Positions 56,329-64,000 of a DNA stretch of 64,000 nt are shown in pieces (position 1 is the stretch's first letter; every line of letters starts with the position of its first letter). The position numbers and the translations under genes were made by a program. Origin of the DNA: CAWIJJ01 sp963836405 (lineage in GTDB: Bacteria > Acidobacteriota > Terriglobia > Bryobacterales > Bryobacteraceae); NCBI GenBank assembly GCA_963836405.1, contig CAWIJL010000016.1, positions 1 to 64,000 of the forward strand, given 5' to 3'. Below the pieces are notes generated by a model. That model did not search any database, was not told where the DNA came from, and saw nothing but the letters and a program-made list of their open reading frames with translations.

Positions 56329-56906
56329 CGCGCCTGTACTGCGCCACGGGGAACCCCGGCAAGCTGCGGGAATTCCGCATGGCCGCCGGCCACGCTCCGG
56401 TGGAGATCGAACTGGTGCCCGGATTCCGCGGCATCGAGCCCGCCGTCGAGGACGGATCCACCTTCGAGGAAAACGCCATCCTCAAGGCAAGGCACTATGG
56501 CCGGCACGTCGCGGGGCTTCTGTTTGCCGACGATTCCGGGCTGGAGGTGGACGCGCTCAGTGGCGCCCCGGGCGTCTACTCGGCACGCTTTTCGGGCCCC
56601 GGCGCCACCGATGCGTCTAACAACCGGCTTCTGCTCGAGAGGCTGAAAGACGTGCCCCCGGAGCGCCGCACGGCCCGTTTCGTGTGCGCGATCGCGCTGG
56701 TGGAGGGCGACGCCGTGCGCGGCGTATGGCGCGCGGCGGTGGAGGGCCGGGTCCTGGACCAGCCGCGCGGCGGCGAAGGCTTCGGCTACGATCCGCTGTT
56801 CTTCTACGAGCCGTTTCAATGCACGTTTGGAGAGGCCTCGGACGCACAGAAGTTTTCGGTGAGCCACAGGGGCCAGGCGCTGCGCGCGATGCTGAACGCG
56901 CTGTAA
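56325..56906 (+). CDS. rdgB: XTP/dITP diphosphatase (RdgB/HAM1)
   Basis: A 193-residue non-canonical purine NTP pyrophosphatase that clears dITP and XTP from the nucleotide pool. The family motif is STFEENAILKARHYGRHVAG, then LLFADDSGLEVDALSGAPGV, YSARFSGPGA and GGEGFGYDPLFFYEPFQCTF. Start is a TTG at 56325 that overlaps the rph stop (TTGA), the only start before the conserved RLYCATGNPGKLREF. It forms a pair with rph, a common bacterial arrangement. Confidence 0.93.
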   Translation: MTRLYCATGNPGKLREFRMAAGHAPVEIELVPGFRGIEPAVEDGSTFEENAILKARHYGRHVAGLLFADDSGLEVDALSGAPGVYSARFSGPGATDASNNRLLLERLKDVPPERRTARFVCAIALVEGDAVRGVWRAAVEGRVLDQPRGGEGFGYDPLFFYEPFQCTFGEASDAQKFSVSHRGQALRAMLNAL

Positions 56907-56918
56907 ACGCGATTCGGC

Positions 56919-58406
56919 CTATCTCCGGACGAAGTTGACGGTCGCTGTTCCCGACTTGGATGAGTCAGCCACACTCACCGCCCGCACGGTAACCGACGAC
57001 GGATTCGGGAGCTTGCCGGGCGCCGTGTACCGGCCGGCCGAACTGATGGTGCCCAGCTTCGAATTCCCCCCGGTCACGCCGTTCACCTGCCAGGTGACAC
57101 GGGTATCGGCGGTGCCCTGCACCGCGGCTTGAAACTGGACCGTGCCGCGGAGCCGCACCGTCGCCGCCGCCGGCGAGACGCCCACCGTAACCACGCTCGG
57201 GGCGGTCACGGTCACCGCGGCCGACCCGCTCACCGCGGGCGCCGCGACCGTGGTGGCCTGCACACTCACCATCGCCGGCGAGGGAACCAGCGGCGGTGCG
57301 GTGTAGCGCCCGTTAGCATCGACGTACCCGGCCTGCAAAGTGCCGCCAAGCACACCATTGACCGACCAGTTAACCGCTTGATCGGTGGCGTTCTGGACTG
57401 TCGCCGAGAACTGCTGGTTCGCGCCCGTGGAAACGGTTGCCGTAGAGGGCGTCACCGTCACCGAGACGCCCGATTGCCGCGCCTGGCCCGAGTCCACACT
57501 CACCATCAGGGGCGAGACGTCCACGGCTTCGAACGCCGACCCGGGAACATTCCGCAGGGTGGAGAGATCGCTGTTATTCCAGCGGGAGTCCGGCTCGCCC
57601 GACAAATACCAGGCTGAACCGTTGTCGGCGATCGTCATTCCATATTTCTTGAGCGCCCGCAAGATCACCTGCACCTGCGCCGGAAACGTGGAAATGTCGA
57701 AGCTCTCTTTGAGCCGGAATCGCTGGCCCATGGGAGGATACTTTGCGTCCGTGAGACTCGAGGCATAGTGACGGGCCGGCCATACATAAGCCCGACGCGT
57801 ATGCGGCACCGTAAAGCGCAGCGCGTGACGGATCTCGCCGGACGCAACTTCGTCGTATCGCGCCAGGCCAGGCATGATGGGCAGACCGGCGGCATCGGCG
57901 GACGTCCAGGAGGCAGGGCGCAGCGCGTTGGATTTCAGGTTGAAGATAGCGCCGGAATCCGCCTTCCACGAGGACGTCTGCGGAAAGGCCCGGTAAAGTT
58001 CGTACAGCACACAGTTGTCTTTGTCCACCGCGATCGCGTGACGGTCTCCCGTGCTGCTGCTGCCTCCCTCTATGGGAGCGTTCAGGGGCACCGCATAGGG
58101 GCCGGCGTCGCTCTCGTCGGCATAAAGGAAGCTGGCCGGGTATTTGGTTTGCGTTCCCGGCACCTGAACGAAGGGAATGCCGATCGGTCCGCCATCCCAC
58201 AGGCCGGAGCCGAAATCGGCATGCATCCCGATCGATGCGCCGATGGTGGCCACCCAGGTAGCGGAACTCGACGACACCGCCAGCGTGTTGACGGGCGTGT
58301 TCCAGATATTGTCGGCCGGGAGCACCGGGCAGGTTCCGATGGCCGGACCCTGCGCGTACGACAAGCCGGCGGCGCAAAGCGAAGCGATTATGCCAAATAA
58401 TTTCAC
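56919..58406 (-). CDS. Secreted protein with Ig-like repeats (Big-type)
   Basis: A 495-residue exported protein, GTG start at 58406 with AGGAG five bases upstream, signal peptide KLFGIIASLCAAGLSYAQ. Residues 25-290 form a domain that I do not recognise (CPVLPADNIWNTPVNTLAVS, WDGGPIGIPFVQVPG, DRHAIAVDKDNCVLYELYRA). After about residue 300 two bacterial Ig-like repeats follow, each with a VTVTPSTATVSTGANQQFSA- or VGVSPAAATVRLRGTVQFQA-type first strand and a WSVNGVLGGT or WQVNGVTGG middle. Such tails are common on extracellular proteins. Convergent with rdgB, 12 bp apart. Confidence 0.8.
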   Translation of the reverse strand: MKLFGIIASLCAAGLSYAQGPAIGTCPVLPADNIWNTPVNTLAVSSSSATWVATIGASIGMHADFGSGLWDGGPIGIPFVQVPGTQTKYPASFLYADESDAGPYAVPLNAPIEGGSSSTGDRHAIAVDKDNCVLYELYRAFPQTSSWKADSGAIFNLKSNALRPASWTSADAAGLPIMPGLARYDEVASGEIRHALRFTVPHTRRAYVWPARHYASSLTDAKYPPMGQRFRLKESFDISTFPAQVQVILRALKKYGMTIADNGSAWYLSGEPDSRWNNSDLSTLRNVPGSAFEAVDVSPLMVSVDSGQARQSGVSVTVTPSTATVSTGANQQFSATVQNATDQAVNWSVNGVLGGTLQAGYVDANGRYTAPPLVPSPAMVSVQATTVAAPAVSGSAAVTVTAPSVVTVGVSPAAATVRLRGTVQFQAAVQGTADTRVTWQVNGVTGGNSKLGTISSAGRYTAPGKLPNPSSVTVRAVSVADSSKSGTATVNFVRR

Positions 58407-58422
58407 GTGCGCTCCTGAAGTT

Positions 58423-58435
58423 CTAGTAATACTAG
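58423..58435. promoter_or_regulatory. Perfect 13-bp palindrome in the leader of the Ig-repeat gene
   Basis: CTAGTA-A-TACTAG is an exact inverted repeat located 17 bp upstream of the GTG start of the minus-strand gene and just before its ribosome-binding site. On the minus strand it contains TAGTAT, a passable -10. It may be an operator overlapping the promoter. Confidence 0.45.
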
Positions 58436-58503
58436 GACTCATCAGTTAAACACATTACACCGCCGTATGCACGACCGGCGCGCTGCTTTACAATCTCCTC
58501 AGG

Positions 58504-61500
58504 ATGAGATTCAGACTTCCGGGTTTCTTTTTGCTCTTGATGGCGCTGCCGGCGGCGAGCCCCGCGCAGAAGACGGCCTCCGCGGTTCGGGTGTGGGAAG
58601 AGCAGATCGTCATTCCCACATACGCAGTCGGCGCGCCTGAGCCGAACCCCATGTTCTACTTCGGGAGGCAGTCCCAGGGCGCGCAGGCCCCCGTGTATCC
58701 GTATCCAATGTACGATACGCTGACCGGCCGCAAGGTGGACAAGTCGTACCGCATCATTTACCTCGAAAACGAATACCTGAAGATCGGCATTCTGCCCGAG
58801 CTTGGGGGCCGCATTTTCGAGGGCATCGACAAGACCAACGGGTACAACTTTATCTACCGGCAACATGTGATCAAGCCGGCGCTGATCGGCATCATCGGCG
58901 CCTGGATCTCGGGCGGCGTGGAGTGGAACATTCCGCACCACCACCGCGCCAGCACGCTCCTGCCGGTCGAGAGCGGCATCGAACAGAATGTAGATGGCAG
59001 CCGGACGGTCTGGGTCGGCGAACTGGAGTTGCGCCAGCGGATGCGCTGGGCGGTGGGCTACACGCTGCGGCCGGGAAAATCGTACCTGGAGGCTTCGCTC
59101 CGCATCGTGAACCGCACGCCGGTGGAGAACTCGATGCTGTGCTTCGCCAACGTGGCGGTGCACGTGAACGAGAACTACCAGGTCATTTTTCCACCCGGCA
59201 CCGAGTACGGCACCGGCCACTCCAAGCGTGCCTTTCAGAAGTGGCCTGTGAGCGACTCCGGCGGCCGCACTGTGGACCTCAGTTGGTGGAAGAATCACTC
59301 GGTTTCCACCTCCGTCTTCGCGTGGAACTATGAAGACGATTTCATGGCCGGCTACGATCATGGCAAGCAGGCCGGAATCATGAGCGTGGCCGACCACCAT
59401 GTCGTGCCGGGCAAGAAATTCTTCACCTGGGGAACCGGGCCCAGCGGCCGTTCCTGGGGTGACAATCTCACGGACGCCGACGGTCCTTACATCGAGCTCA
59501 TGGTGGGCGCCTACTCCGACAATCAGCCGGACTACAGTTGGCTCCAGCCCTATGAAACGCGCTCATTCTCCATGTCGTGGTATCCATTCCGGGACATCGG
59601 CGGGGTGAAGAAGGCGAACCTCGATGCGGCCGTAAACCTGGAGGTCCGGAACGGCGCCGCCTCGGTCGGCTTCTTCGCCACCTCCGCCCACCCGCGGGCC
59701 CGGGTGCGCCTGCTGGCGGCCGGCAAGGTGCTGTTCGAGCAGGCGGTTGCCATCGCGCCCGATAAGCCTTTCCGCAAAGAAGTGTCCCTGCCCGCCGGCA
59801 CCGCCGAGCACGACCTGGAGGCCTCGCTCTGGGATGGTGCGAGAGAACTGGTCTCGTATTCGCCGGTGCGGCTGAAGGGGGAGCCCACGCCAAAGCCAGT
59901 AACCCCACCGCCCGCGCCGGCGGAAGTAAAGACCAGCGAAGAGCTGTACCTCATCGGGTTGCGCGCCGCCCAGTTCCACGACCCCGTGCTGAATCCGGAA
60001 GCCTACTGGCAGGAGGCGCTCCGCCGCGACCCTTCCGACACCCGCGTCAACACGGCCCTCGGGATCGACCGCTTCCGGAAAGCCCGGTACGACGAAGCCG
60101 CACAGTTTCTGCGCAAGGCCATCGACCGCCTTACCGATCGCTACACCAGCCCGAAAGAGGCCGAGCCGCTCTACTACCTGGGCGCAACCTTACAGGCGCA
60201 GGATCGCAACGAGGAAGCCTTCGCCGTCTATTCCAAGGCCGCGTGGAGCCAGCCGTGGAAATCGGCGGCGTACTTCGGGCTTGCCGAAATCGCCACCGGA
60301 CGCGGAGAACTCAGCCAGGCCCTCAACTTCGCCGACCGGGCGCTGGACGCAAACGGATCCAACCTGCGGGCGCAAAACCTGAAAGTTTCCGTGCTGCGGC
60401 GGCTTGGCCGCAAGCAGGAGGCGCTCCGGCTGCTCGACACCTCCGTTCACCGCACCGACCCGCTGGACGTGCGTGCCATGGCCGAGCGCTGGCTGCTCAC
60501 CAAAGACCCGGCCGCTGCCTCGAAACTGGCTGCGGTCATGACGCAGCATCCCGCCACCGCCCAGGAAACCGCGGCCGAGTATCTCGACTCCGGTCTCTGG
60601 CAGGACGGTATGGACGTGCTGCTGCGGGTGGCCGGTCCAGGCCGCCAGATTCATCCGATGGTCGGATACTATCTGAGCTACTTCGCGCGGAAGCTTGGCC
60701 AAAACGAAAAGGCCGCGGAATTCCAGGCGCGGGCGATGGCTGCGCCGCCCGACTACGTGTTCCCCTTCCAGAACGAAGCCATTCCGGTGCTGCGGGCGGC
60801 GATCGAGGCCGATCCTCGCGATCCACGGGCTCCCTACTACCTGGGCAACCTGCTGTACGACTGGCAGCCGGAGGAGGCCGTCCGGATGTGGACCGCGGCG
60901 GTGGCGTTGGACCCGCTGTTCGCCATCCCGCGGCGCAACCTGGCCATCGCCTACGCCCACGCGGAGCCCGCGCCGGACCTGGCGCGCGCCATTGCGGATC
61001 TGGAAACCGCGGTCGGGCTGGAACGTAAATACGCGCTGCATTTCGTTGAACTCGACGGGCTTTACGAACGGGCGGGAACTCCGCTGGAGAAGCGTTTGCC
61101 GCTGTTTGTGAAGAATGCCGCAGTGGTGGCGCAGCGTGACGACGCGCAAAACCGCATGATCGGCCTGATGGTCGCACTCGGCAAGTACGACGAGGCGATC
61201 GGATTGATGACCGGCCGCAAGTTCGCGGTCGCCGAAGGCGCCAACCTGAACGTGGCCGAGCATTGGGCGGACGCCCACGTGCTGCGAGCCCGGCAGCGAA
61301 TCCGCGCCGGACAGTTCGCGCAGGCGCTCGAAGACCTGAAGGCCGCGGCCACCGTTCCGCCGAACCTTCCCGGCGGGACCGCTGGCAGGGCTAACGCCGA
61401 GGCCGCGTACTGGTCGGGAGCCGCTTACGAAGGCCTGGGCGACCGCGCCCGGGCTCTCGAAGCGTGGCGCGGCGCCGGCGCGAGTGCCGGCAGGGGCGTA

Positions 61501-61806
61501 GCGGCCAGTTCAACCTTCTACCAGGCGTTGTGTGGGCAAAAGCTGGGTGAAGCCGACCGTGCGGCGGCCGCCTTTCGAAGCCTGCTGGAGTCCGGCCGGA
61601 ACCAGCTTCAGCAATCCGCCGAACCCGGCGGAGGACGGGGACGGACGCTTTCCCCTCGCGCCCGGCAGGCCAACGCGCATTTTGCAATCGGCCTTGGCTA
61701 CATCGGGTTGCAGGACCTGGCGCGCGCCCGGGAGGAATTGAAAGAGGCGGTGGACCTGAGCCCGGATTTGCTTGGCGCCCGAATCGCTCTCGCTTTCCTG
61801 CCATAG
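58504..61806 (+). CDS. DUF5107 and TPR-repeat secreted protein
   Basis: A 1100-residue exported protein, signal peptide MRFRLPGFFLLLMALPAAS. The N-terminal part (about 30-330) is a DUF5107-type beta-sandwich seen in glycan-related enzymes (NEYLKIGILPELGGRIFEGI, WISGGVEWNIPHHHRASTLL, AWNYEDDFMAGYDHGKQAGI). A linker rich in Pro follows around residue 460. From about 480 to the end come TPR-like repeats (EAYWQEALRRDPSDTRVNTA, AAYFGLAEIATGRGELSQAL, APYYLGNLLYDWQPEEAVRM, YWSGAAYEGLGDRARALEAW). The domain order matches proteins thought to act on carbohydrates; no catalytic residues can be named. Divergent from the Ig-repeat gene. Confidence 0.85.
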   Translation: MRFRLPGFFLLLMALPAASPAQKTASAVRVWEEQIVIPTYAVGAPEPNPMFYFGRQSQGAQAPVYPYPMYDTLTGRKVDKSYRIIYLENEYLKIGILPELGGRIFEGIDKTNGYNFIYRQHVIKPALIGIIGAWISGGVEWNIPHHHRASTLLPVESGIEQNVDGSRTVWVGELELRQRMRWAVGYTLRPGKSYLEASLRIVNRTPVENSMLCFANVAVHVNENYQVIFPPGTEYGTGHSKRAFQKWPVSDSGGRTVDLSWWKNHSVSTSVFAWNYEDDFMAGYDHGKQAGIMSVADHHVVPGKKFFTWGTGPSGRSWGDNLTDADGPYIELMVGAYSDNQPDYSWLQPYETRSFSMSWYPFRDIGGVKKANLDAAVNLEVRNGAASVGFFATSAHPRARVRLLAAGKVLFEQAVAIAPDKPFRKEVSLPAGTAEHDLEASLWDGARELVSYSPVRLKGEPTPKPVTPPPAPAEVKTSEELYLIGLRAAQFHDPVLNPEAYWQEALRRDPSDTRVNTALGIDRFRKARYDEAAQFLRKAIDRLTDRYTSPKEAEPLYYLGATLQAQDRNEEAFAVYSKAAWSQPWKSAAYFGLAEIATGRGELSQALNFADRALDANGSNLRAQNLKVSVLRRLGRKQEALRLLDTSVHRTDPLDVRAMAERWLLTKDPAAASKLAAVMTQHPATAQETAAEYLDSGLWQDGMDVLLRVAGPGRQIHPMVGYYLSYFARKLGQNEKAAEFQARAMAAPPDYVFPFQNEAIPVLRAAIEADPRDPRAPYYLGNLLYDWQPEEAVRMWTAAVALDPLFAIPRRNLAIAYAHAEPAPDLARAIADLETAVGLERKYALHFVELDGLYERAGTPLEKRLPLFVKNAAVVAQRDDAQNRMIGLMVALGKYDEAIGLMTGRKFAVAEGANLNVAEHWADAHVLRARQRIRAGQFAQALEDLKAAATVPPNLPGGTAGRANAEAAYWSGAAYEGLGDRARALEAWRGAGASAGRGVAASSTFYQALCGQKLGEADRAAAAFRSLLESGRNQLQQSAEPGGGRGRTLSPRARQANAHFAIGLGYIGLQDLARAREELKEAVDLSPDLLGARIALAFLP

Positions 61807-61857
61807 CTTCCGCCGCCGGCGTGTTAAGCTGTCAGTCCCCCGGCAAGGAGGCCTGCA

Positions 61858-62652
61858 ATGACGGACTGGCTGAAGGCACTTTCGACTGCGCGCGTGTTCG
61901 ACCTGGGACAGCCCTACTTCGCGGGAATGCCGCATCACCCGTCCCACCCGCCGTTTCTGTTCGGGCTGGTGAAGCGGCACGGCGATTATGTCGGGCCGAA
62001 AGGCCACAGTTCGGCCGCCGACGCGATCGCCATGGGCAGCCACGTCGGCACGCATATCGACGCACTCAGCCACTTCTCGTGCGGAGGCATGCTGCACGGG
62101 GGCGAGCCCGCCGAAGCGGCGCAGTCTTATGACGGGGGGCTGACCCGGTTCGCCATCGACACGGTAGCGCCGATCCTGAGGCGCGGAGTGCTGCTCGATA
62201 TTGCGAAACTGCGCGGCGGCATCCTGGCAGCGGAGGACGAAATCACGCCCGCCGACCTCGAATCCGCAGCGCGCGAGCAGGAGGTGGAGGTGCGCGCGGG
62301 CGACGTCGTGCTGCTCCGCACAGGCTGGGCCGCCTGGTTTGCGGATGCGCGCAAGTTTATTTCCGAGGTGCACGGTCCCGGGCCGGGCATCGCCGGAGCC
62401 GAATGGCTCAGCTCCCGGCAGGTGTTTGCAGCCGGCTCCGACACGGTGGCCTTCGAGAAAGTGCCGGATGCCGCCATGCCCGTGCATGTCCACCTGCTGG
62501 TAAACCACGGAATCCACATCATCGAGTGCCTGAACCTGGAAGAATTATCGACCGCCGGTATCCACGAGTTTCTGTTCGTCGCCCTGCCCCTGAAGATTCA
62601 GGGAGCCACAGCCTCCCCGATCCGCCCCGTGGCCCTGGCCGGTCAGGTTTGA
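61858..62652 (+). CDS. Cyclase-family protein (kynurenine-formamidase-like)
   Basis: A 264-residue metal-dependent hydrolase of the cyclase family. The signature HxGTHxDxxxH is present in GSHVGTHIDALSHFSCGG. Another His comes with VHVHLLVNHGIHIIECLNLE, and the C-terminus SPIRPVALAG is standard. Members hydrolyse formyl-kynurenine, isatin or other amide/lactone substrates; the exact substrate is unknown. AAGGAGG precedes the ATG at 61858. gcvT follows after 34 bp. Confidence 0.9.
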   Translation: MTDWLKALSTARVFDLGQPYFAGMPHHPSHPPFLFGLVKRHGDYVGPKGHSSAADAIAMGSHVGTHIDALSHFSCGGMLHGGEPAEAAQSYDGGLTRFAIDTVAPILRRGVLLDIAKLRGGILAAEDEITPADLESAAREQEVEVRAGDVVLLRTGWAAWFADARKFISEVHGPGPGIAGAEWLSSRQVFAAGSDTVAFEKVPDAAMPVHVHLLVNHGIHIIECLNLEELSTAGIHEFLFVALPLKIQGATASPIRPVALAGQV

Positions 62653-62686
62653 CACCCCCTTTTCGGTGCTGTTAGCCTGAATCTTC

Positions 62687-63791
62687 ATGCCTGCCGCGCC
62701 GGCGCTCCGCACTACACCTCTGAATTCCGTCCATCGCGGGTTGAAAGCCCGCATGGTGGATTTTGGCGGCTGGGACATGCCTGTCCAGTATGCCGGAATC
62801 ATCGAAGAGCACATGGCTGTCAGGCGGGCCGTCGGGCTGTTCGACGTCAGCCACATGGGTGAGATCGAGATCCGCGGGCGCGAGGCGGAAGCGCTCACCG
62901 ATTTCGTGACTACCAACGCCGTTCGCAAACTCAAGACGGGCCAGGCGCACTATTCGGGGCTGCTTTACGGGCATGGCGGCTTCGTGGATGATATTCTGGT
63001 GCACCGGGTGGCGGACGACCACTTCTTTCTGTGCGTGAATGCGTCCAACCAGGAAAAGGACTTCGAGCACATCCGGGCTCAGAACCGCTTCGACGCGGAG
63101 GTCGAGTTCGCGTCGGAGAAGTACGCGCAAACTGGCGGTGCAGGGACCAAAGGCCCGTGCGACGTTGCAGAAAATCACTCCCGTGGACTTGGCCGGCATC
63201 AAATACTATTGGTTCGCCGATGGCACCGTCTCGGGGGTACCGTCACGGATTGCGCATACCGGATACACCGGCGAAGACGGATTCGAAGTTTACGTGGAAC
63301 CGAACGAGGCCGTGCGAATTTGGAACGAGCTAATGGCGGCGGGCGAGGAGTTCGGAATCCGGCCCTGCGGCCTGGGGGCGCGGAACACGCTACGCCTGGA
63401 AGCCAAGATGGCGCTCTACGGGCACGAGATCGACGCCTCGACTACGCCTTTCGAAGCGGACCTGGGGTGGATCGTAAAGCTGGACAAGGGCGATTTCGTA
63501 GGCCGCGAGGCGCTCTTGAAACAAAAGAATACGGGCCTGCGGCGTCAGCTCGCCGGGTTCGAGATGCGCGGCCGCGGCATTGCCCGCGATGGATACGAAG
63601 TTTGGATGGATGGCGCGCCCGCGGGATGGGTGACCAGCGGGTCGCCCTCTCCGGCGCTGAACAAGAACATCGGGCTGTGCTACCTGCCGCCCGGGCAGGC
63701 GCAGCCGGGCAGGACCATTCAGATCATGATCCGCAACCAGCCAGTGGAAGCGGTCACGGTAGAGACTCCCTTTTACAAACGAGCGAAATAA
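62687..63791 (+). pseudogene. gcvT: Aminomethyltransferase GcvT, interrupted by a one-base frameshift
   Basis: From the ATG at 62687 the N-terminal half is normal GcvT (MVDFGGWDMPVQYAGIIEEH, VRRAVGLFDVSHMGEIEIRG, GQAHYSGLLYG). At residue about 148, after ASEKYAQ, an extra A in the run 63129-63131 shifts the frame, and the rest of the gene is in another frame: LAVQGPKARATLQKITPVDL, FEVYVEPNEAVRIWNELMAA, RLEAKMALYGHEIDASTTPF. It ends at the proper stop at 63789-63791. Joined, the parts give about 367 residues, the normal length. A sequencing or assembly error is possible, as is a true mutation. gcvH follows directly, as in the usual glycine cleavage cluster. Confidence 0.85.
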
Positions 63792-63793
63792 TC

Positions 63794-64000
63794 ATGTTTC
63801 CTGAGAATCTTCGATACACGAAGGACCATGAATGGGTCCGCGTGGATGGCGACACCGGTACGGTGGGCATTACGGATCATGCGCAGGCGGAACTGGGAGA
63901 TATCGTTTATGTGGATCTGCCGCGGGCGGGCGCTCAATTGCAGCAGTCGGCGTCGCTCGGCTCGGTCGAGTCCGTCAAAGCGGTGTCGGAAATTTATTCG
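63794..64000 (+). CDS. gcvH: Glycine cleavage system H protein, 5' part
   Basis: The first 69 residues of the lipoyl carrier protein of the glycine cleavage system are visible. It begins MFPENLRYTKDHEWVRVDGD, continues GTVGITDHAQAELGDIVYVD, and has the lipoyl-lysine site ESVKAVSE with K62. It leaves the window at base 64000. It lies 2 bp after the gcvT stop; the frame of gcvH is the same as that of the N-terminal gcvT half, and no stop separates them in that frame. Confidence 0.95.
   Translation, partial: MFPENLRYTKDHEWVRVDGDTGTVGITDHAQAELGDIVYVDLPRAGAQLQQSASLGSVESVKAVSEIYS

Noticed and set aside
62653..62686. Glycine riboswitch before gcvT
   Set aside because: The gap is only 34 bp, far too short for a glycine riboswitch aptamer, and no such structure is seen.

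Overview
The window reads as chromosomal DNA of a high-GC soil acidobacterium, most likely of the Solibacteraceae/Bryobacteraceae type. Pointers to this are a VWA protein of the acidobacterial type (18071-19609), a large MacB-like permease of the acidobacterial ADOP type (40881-43301), the wreck of a PadR-permease pair (195-794), DUF1080 and DUF5107 secreted proteins, an arylsulfatase, and a rich set of periplasmic or secreted proteins. The lineage is inferred from gene content, not from a marker-gene search. I see no rRNA, tRNA, CRISPR array, insertion sequence or prophage. Genes are packed tightly, often with 1-4 bp start/stop overlaps, and GTG and TTG starts are common.

Layout. 1-794: 5' end of a probable ATP-grasp gene (minus), a PadR-like regulator without a proper start codon, and a collapsed permease gene. 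801-14667 (minus): one long operon nuoA-C-D-E-F-G-H-J-K-L-M-N for respiratory complex I, followed by a DUF1080 secreted hydrolase. nuoB and nuoI are absent from the cluster. A strong promoter lies before nuoA and shares its -10 region with a divergent thiS gene. 15007-16278 (minus): STAS anti-sigma antagonist, a serine-kinase-type HATPase, and a frameshifted HicB-type antitoxin with a perfect 12-bp inverted repeat upstream. 16432-19609: secreted S10 peptidase and VWA protein, divergent. 19593-25409 (minus): tripartite RND efflux system (TolC, adaptor, pump) plus a DUF2892 membrane protein. 25497-27701 (plus): OsmC protein, ECF sigma factor, polyferredoxin-type membrane Fe-S protein. 27707-31185: hybrid histidine kinase (minus) and ABC exporter (plus).

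31199-33668 (minus): glycolate oxidase-type subunits GlcF and GlcE, without GlcD. 33667-43301 (plus): DUF72 protein, two large secreted proteins (one with many Asp-box repeats), a carboxypeptidase-regulatory-like protein and a MacB-type permease. 43348-46723 (plus): biotin carboxyl carrier protein and biotin carboxylase of acetyl-CoA carboxylase, then a sulfatase. 46733-52223: a single-domain Clp/HSP100-like ATPase, a cupin plus Gfo/Idh/MocA oxidoreductase operon, a membrane protein, LarB, a PilZ protein, a second cupin and a small HTH protein. 52271-55438 (minus): lipoprotein, gatB, bcp, proC. 55479-56906 (plus): small membrane protein, rph, rdgB. 56919-61806: a secreted Ig-like-repeat protein (minus) and a DUF5107/TPR protein (plus). 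61858-64000 (plus): cyclase-family hydrolase, gcvT (interrupted by a one-base frameshift) and the start of gcvH.

Functionally the window joins core aerobic energy metabolism (complex I), one-carbon, lipid and translation housekeeping genes, and an outward-facing set of hydrolases, transporters and regulators suited to an oligotrophic degrader. I did not find a convincing new multi-gene system. The best leads are the complex I cluster lacking nuoB and nuoI, the Gly/Pro-rich insert in NuoG, the broken hicB beside its likely operator, the gcvT frameshift whose N-terminal frame stays open into gcvH, the shared nuoA/thiS -10 element, and the kinase with a glutamate in its pseudo-receiver.
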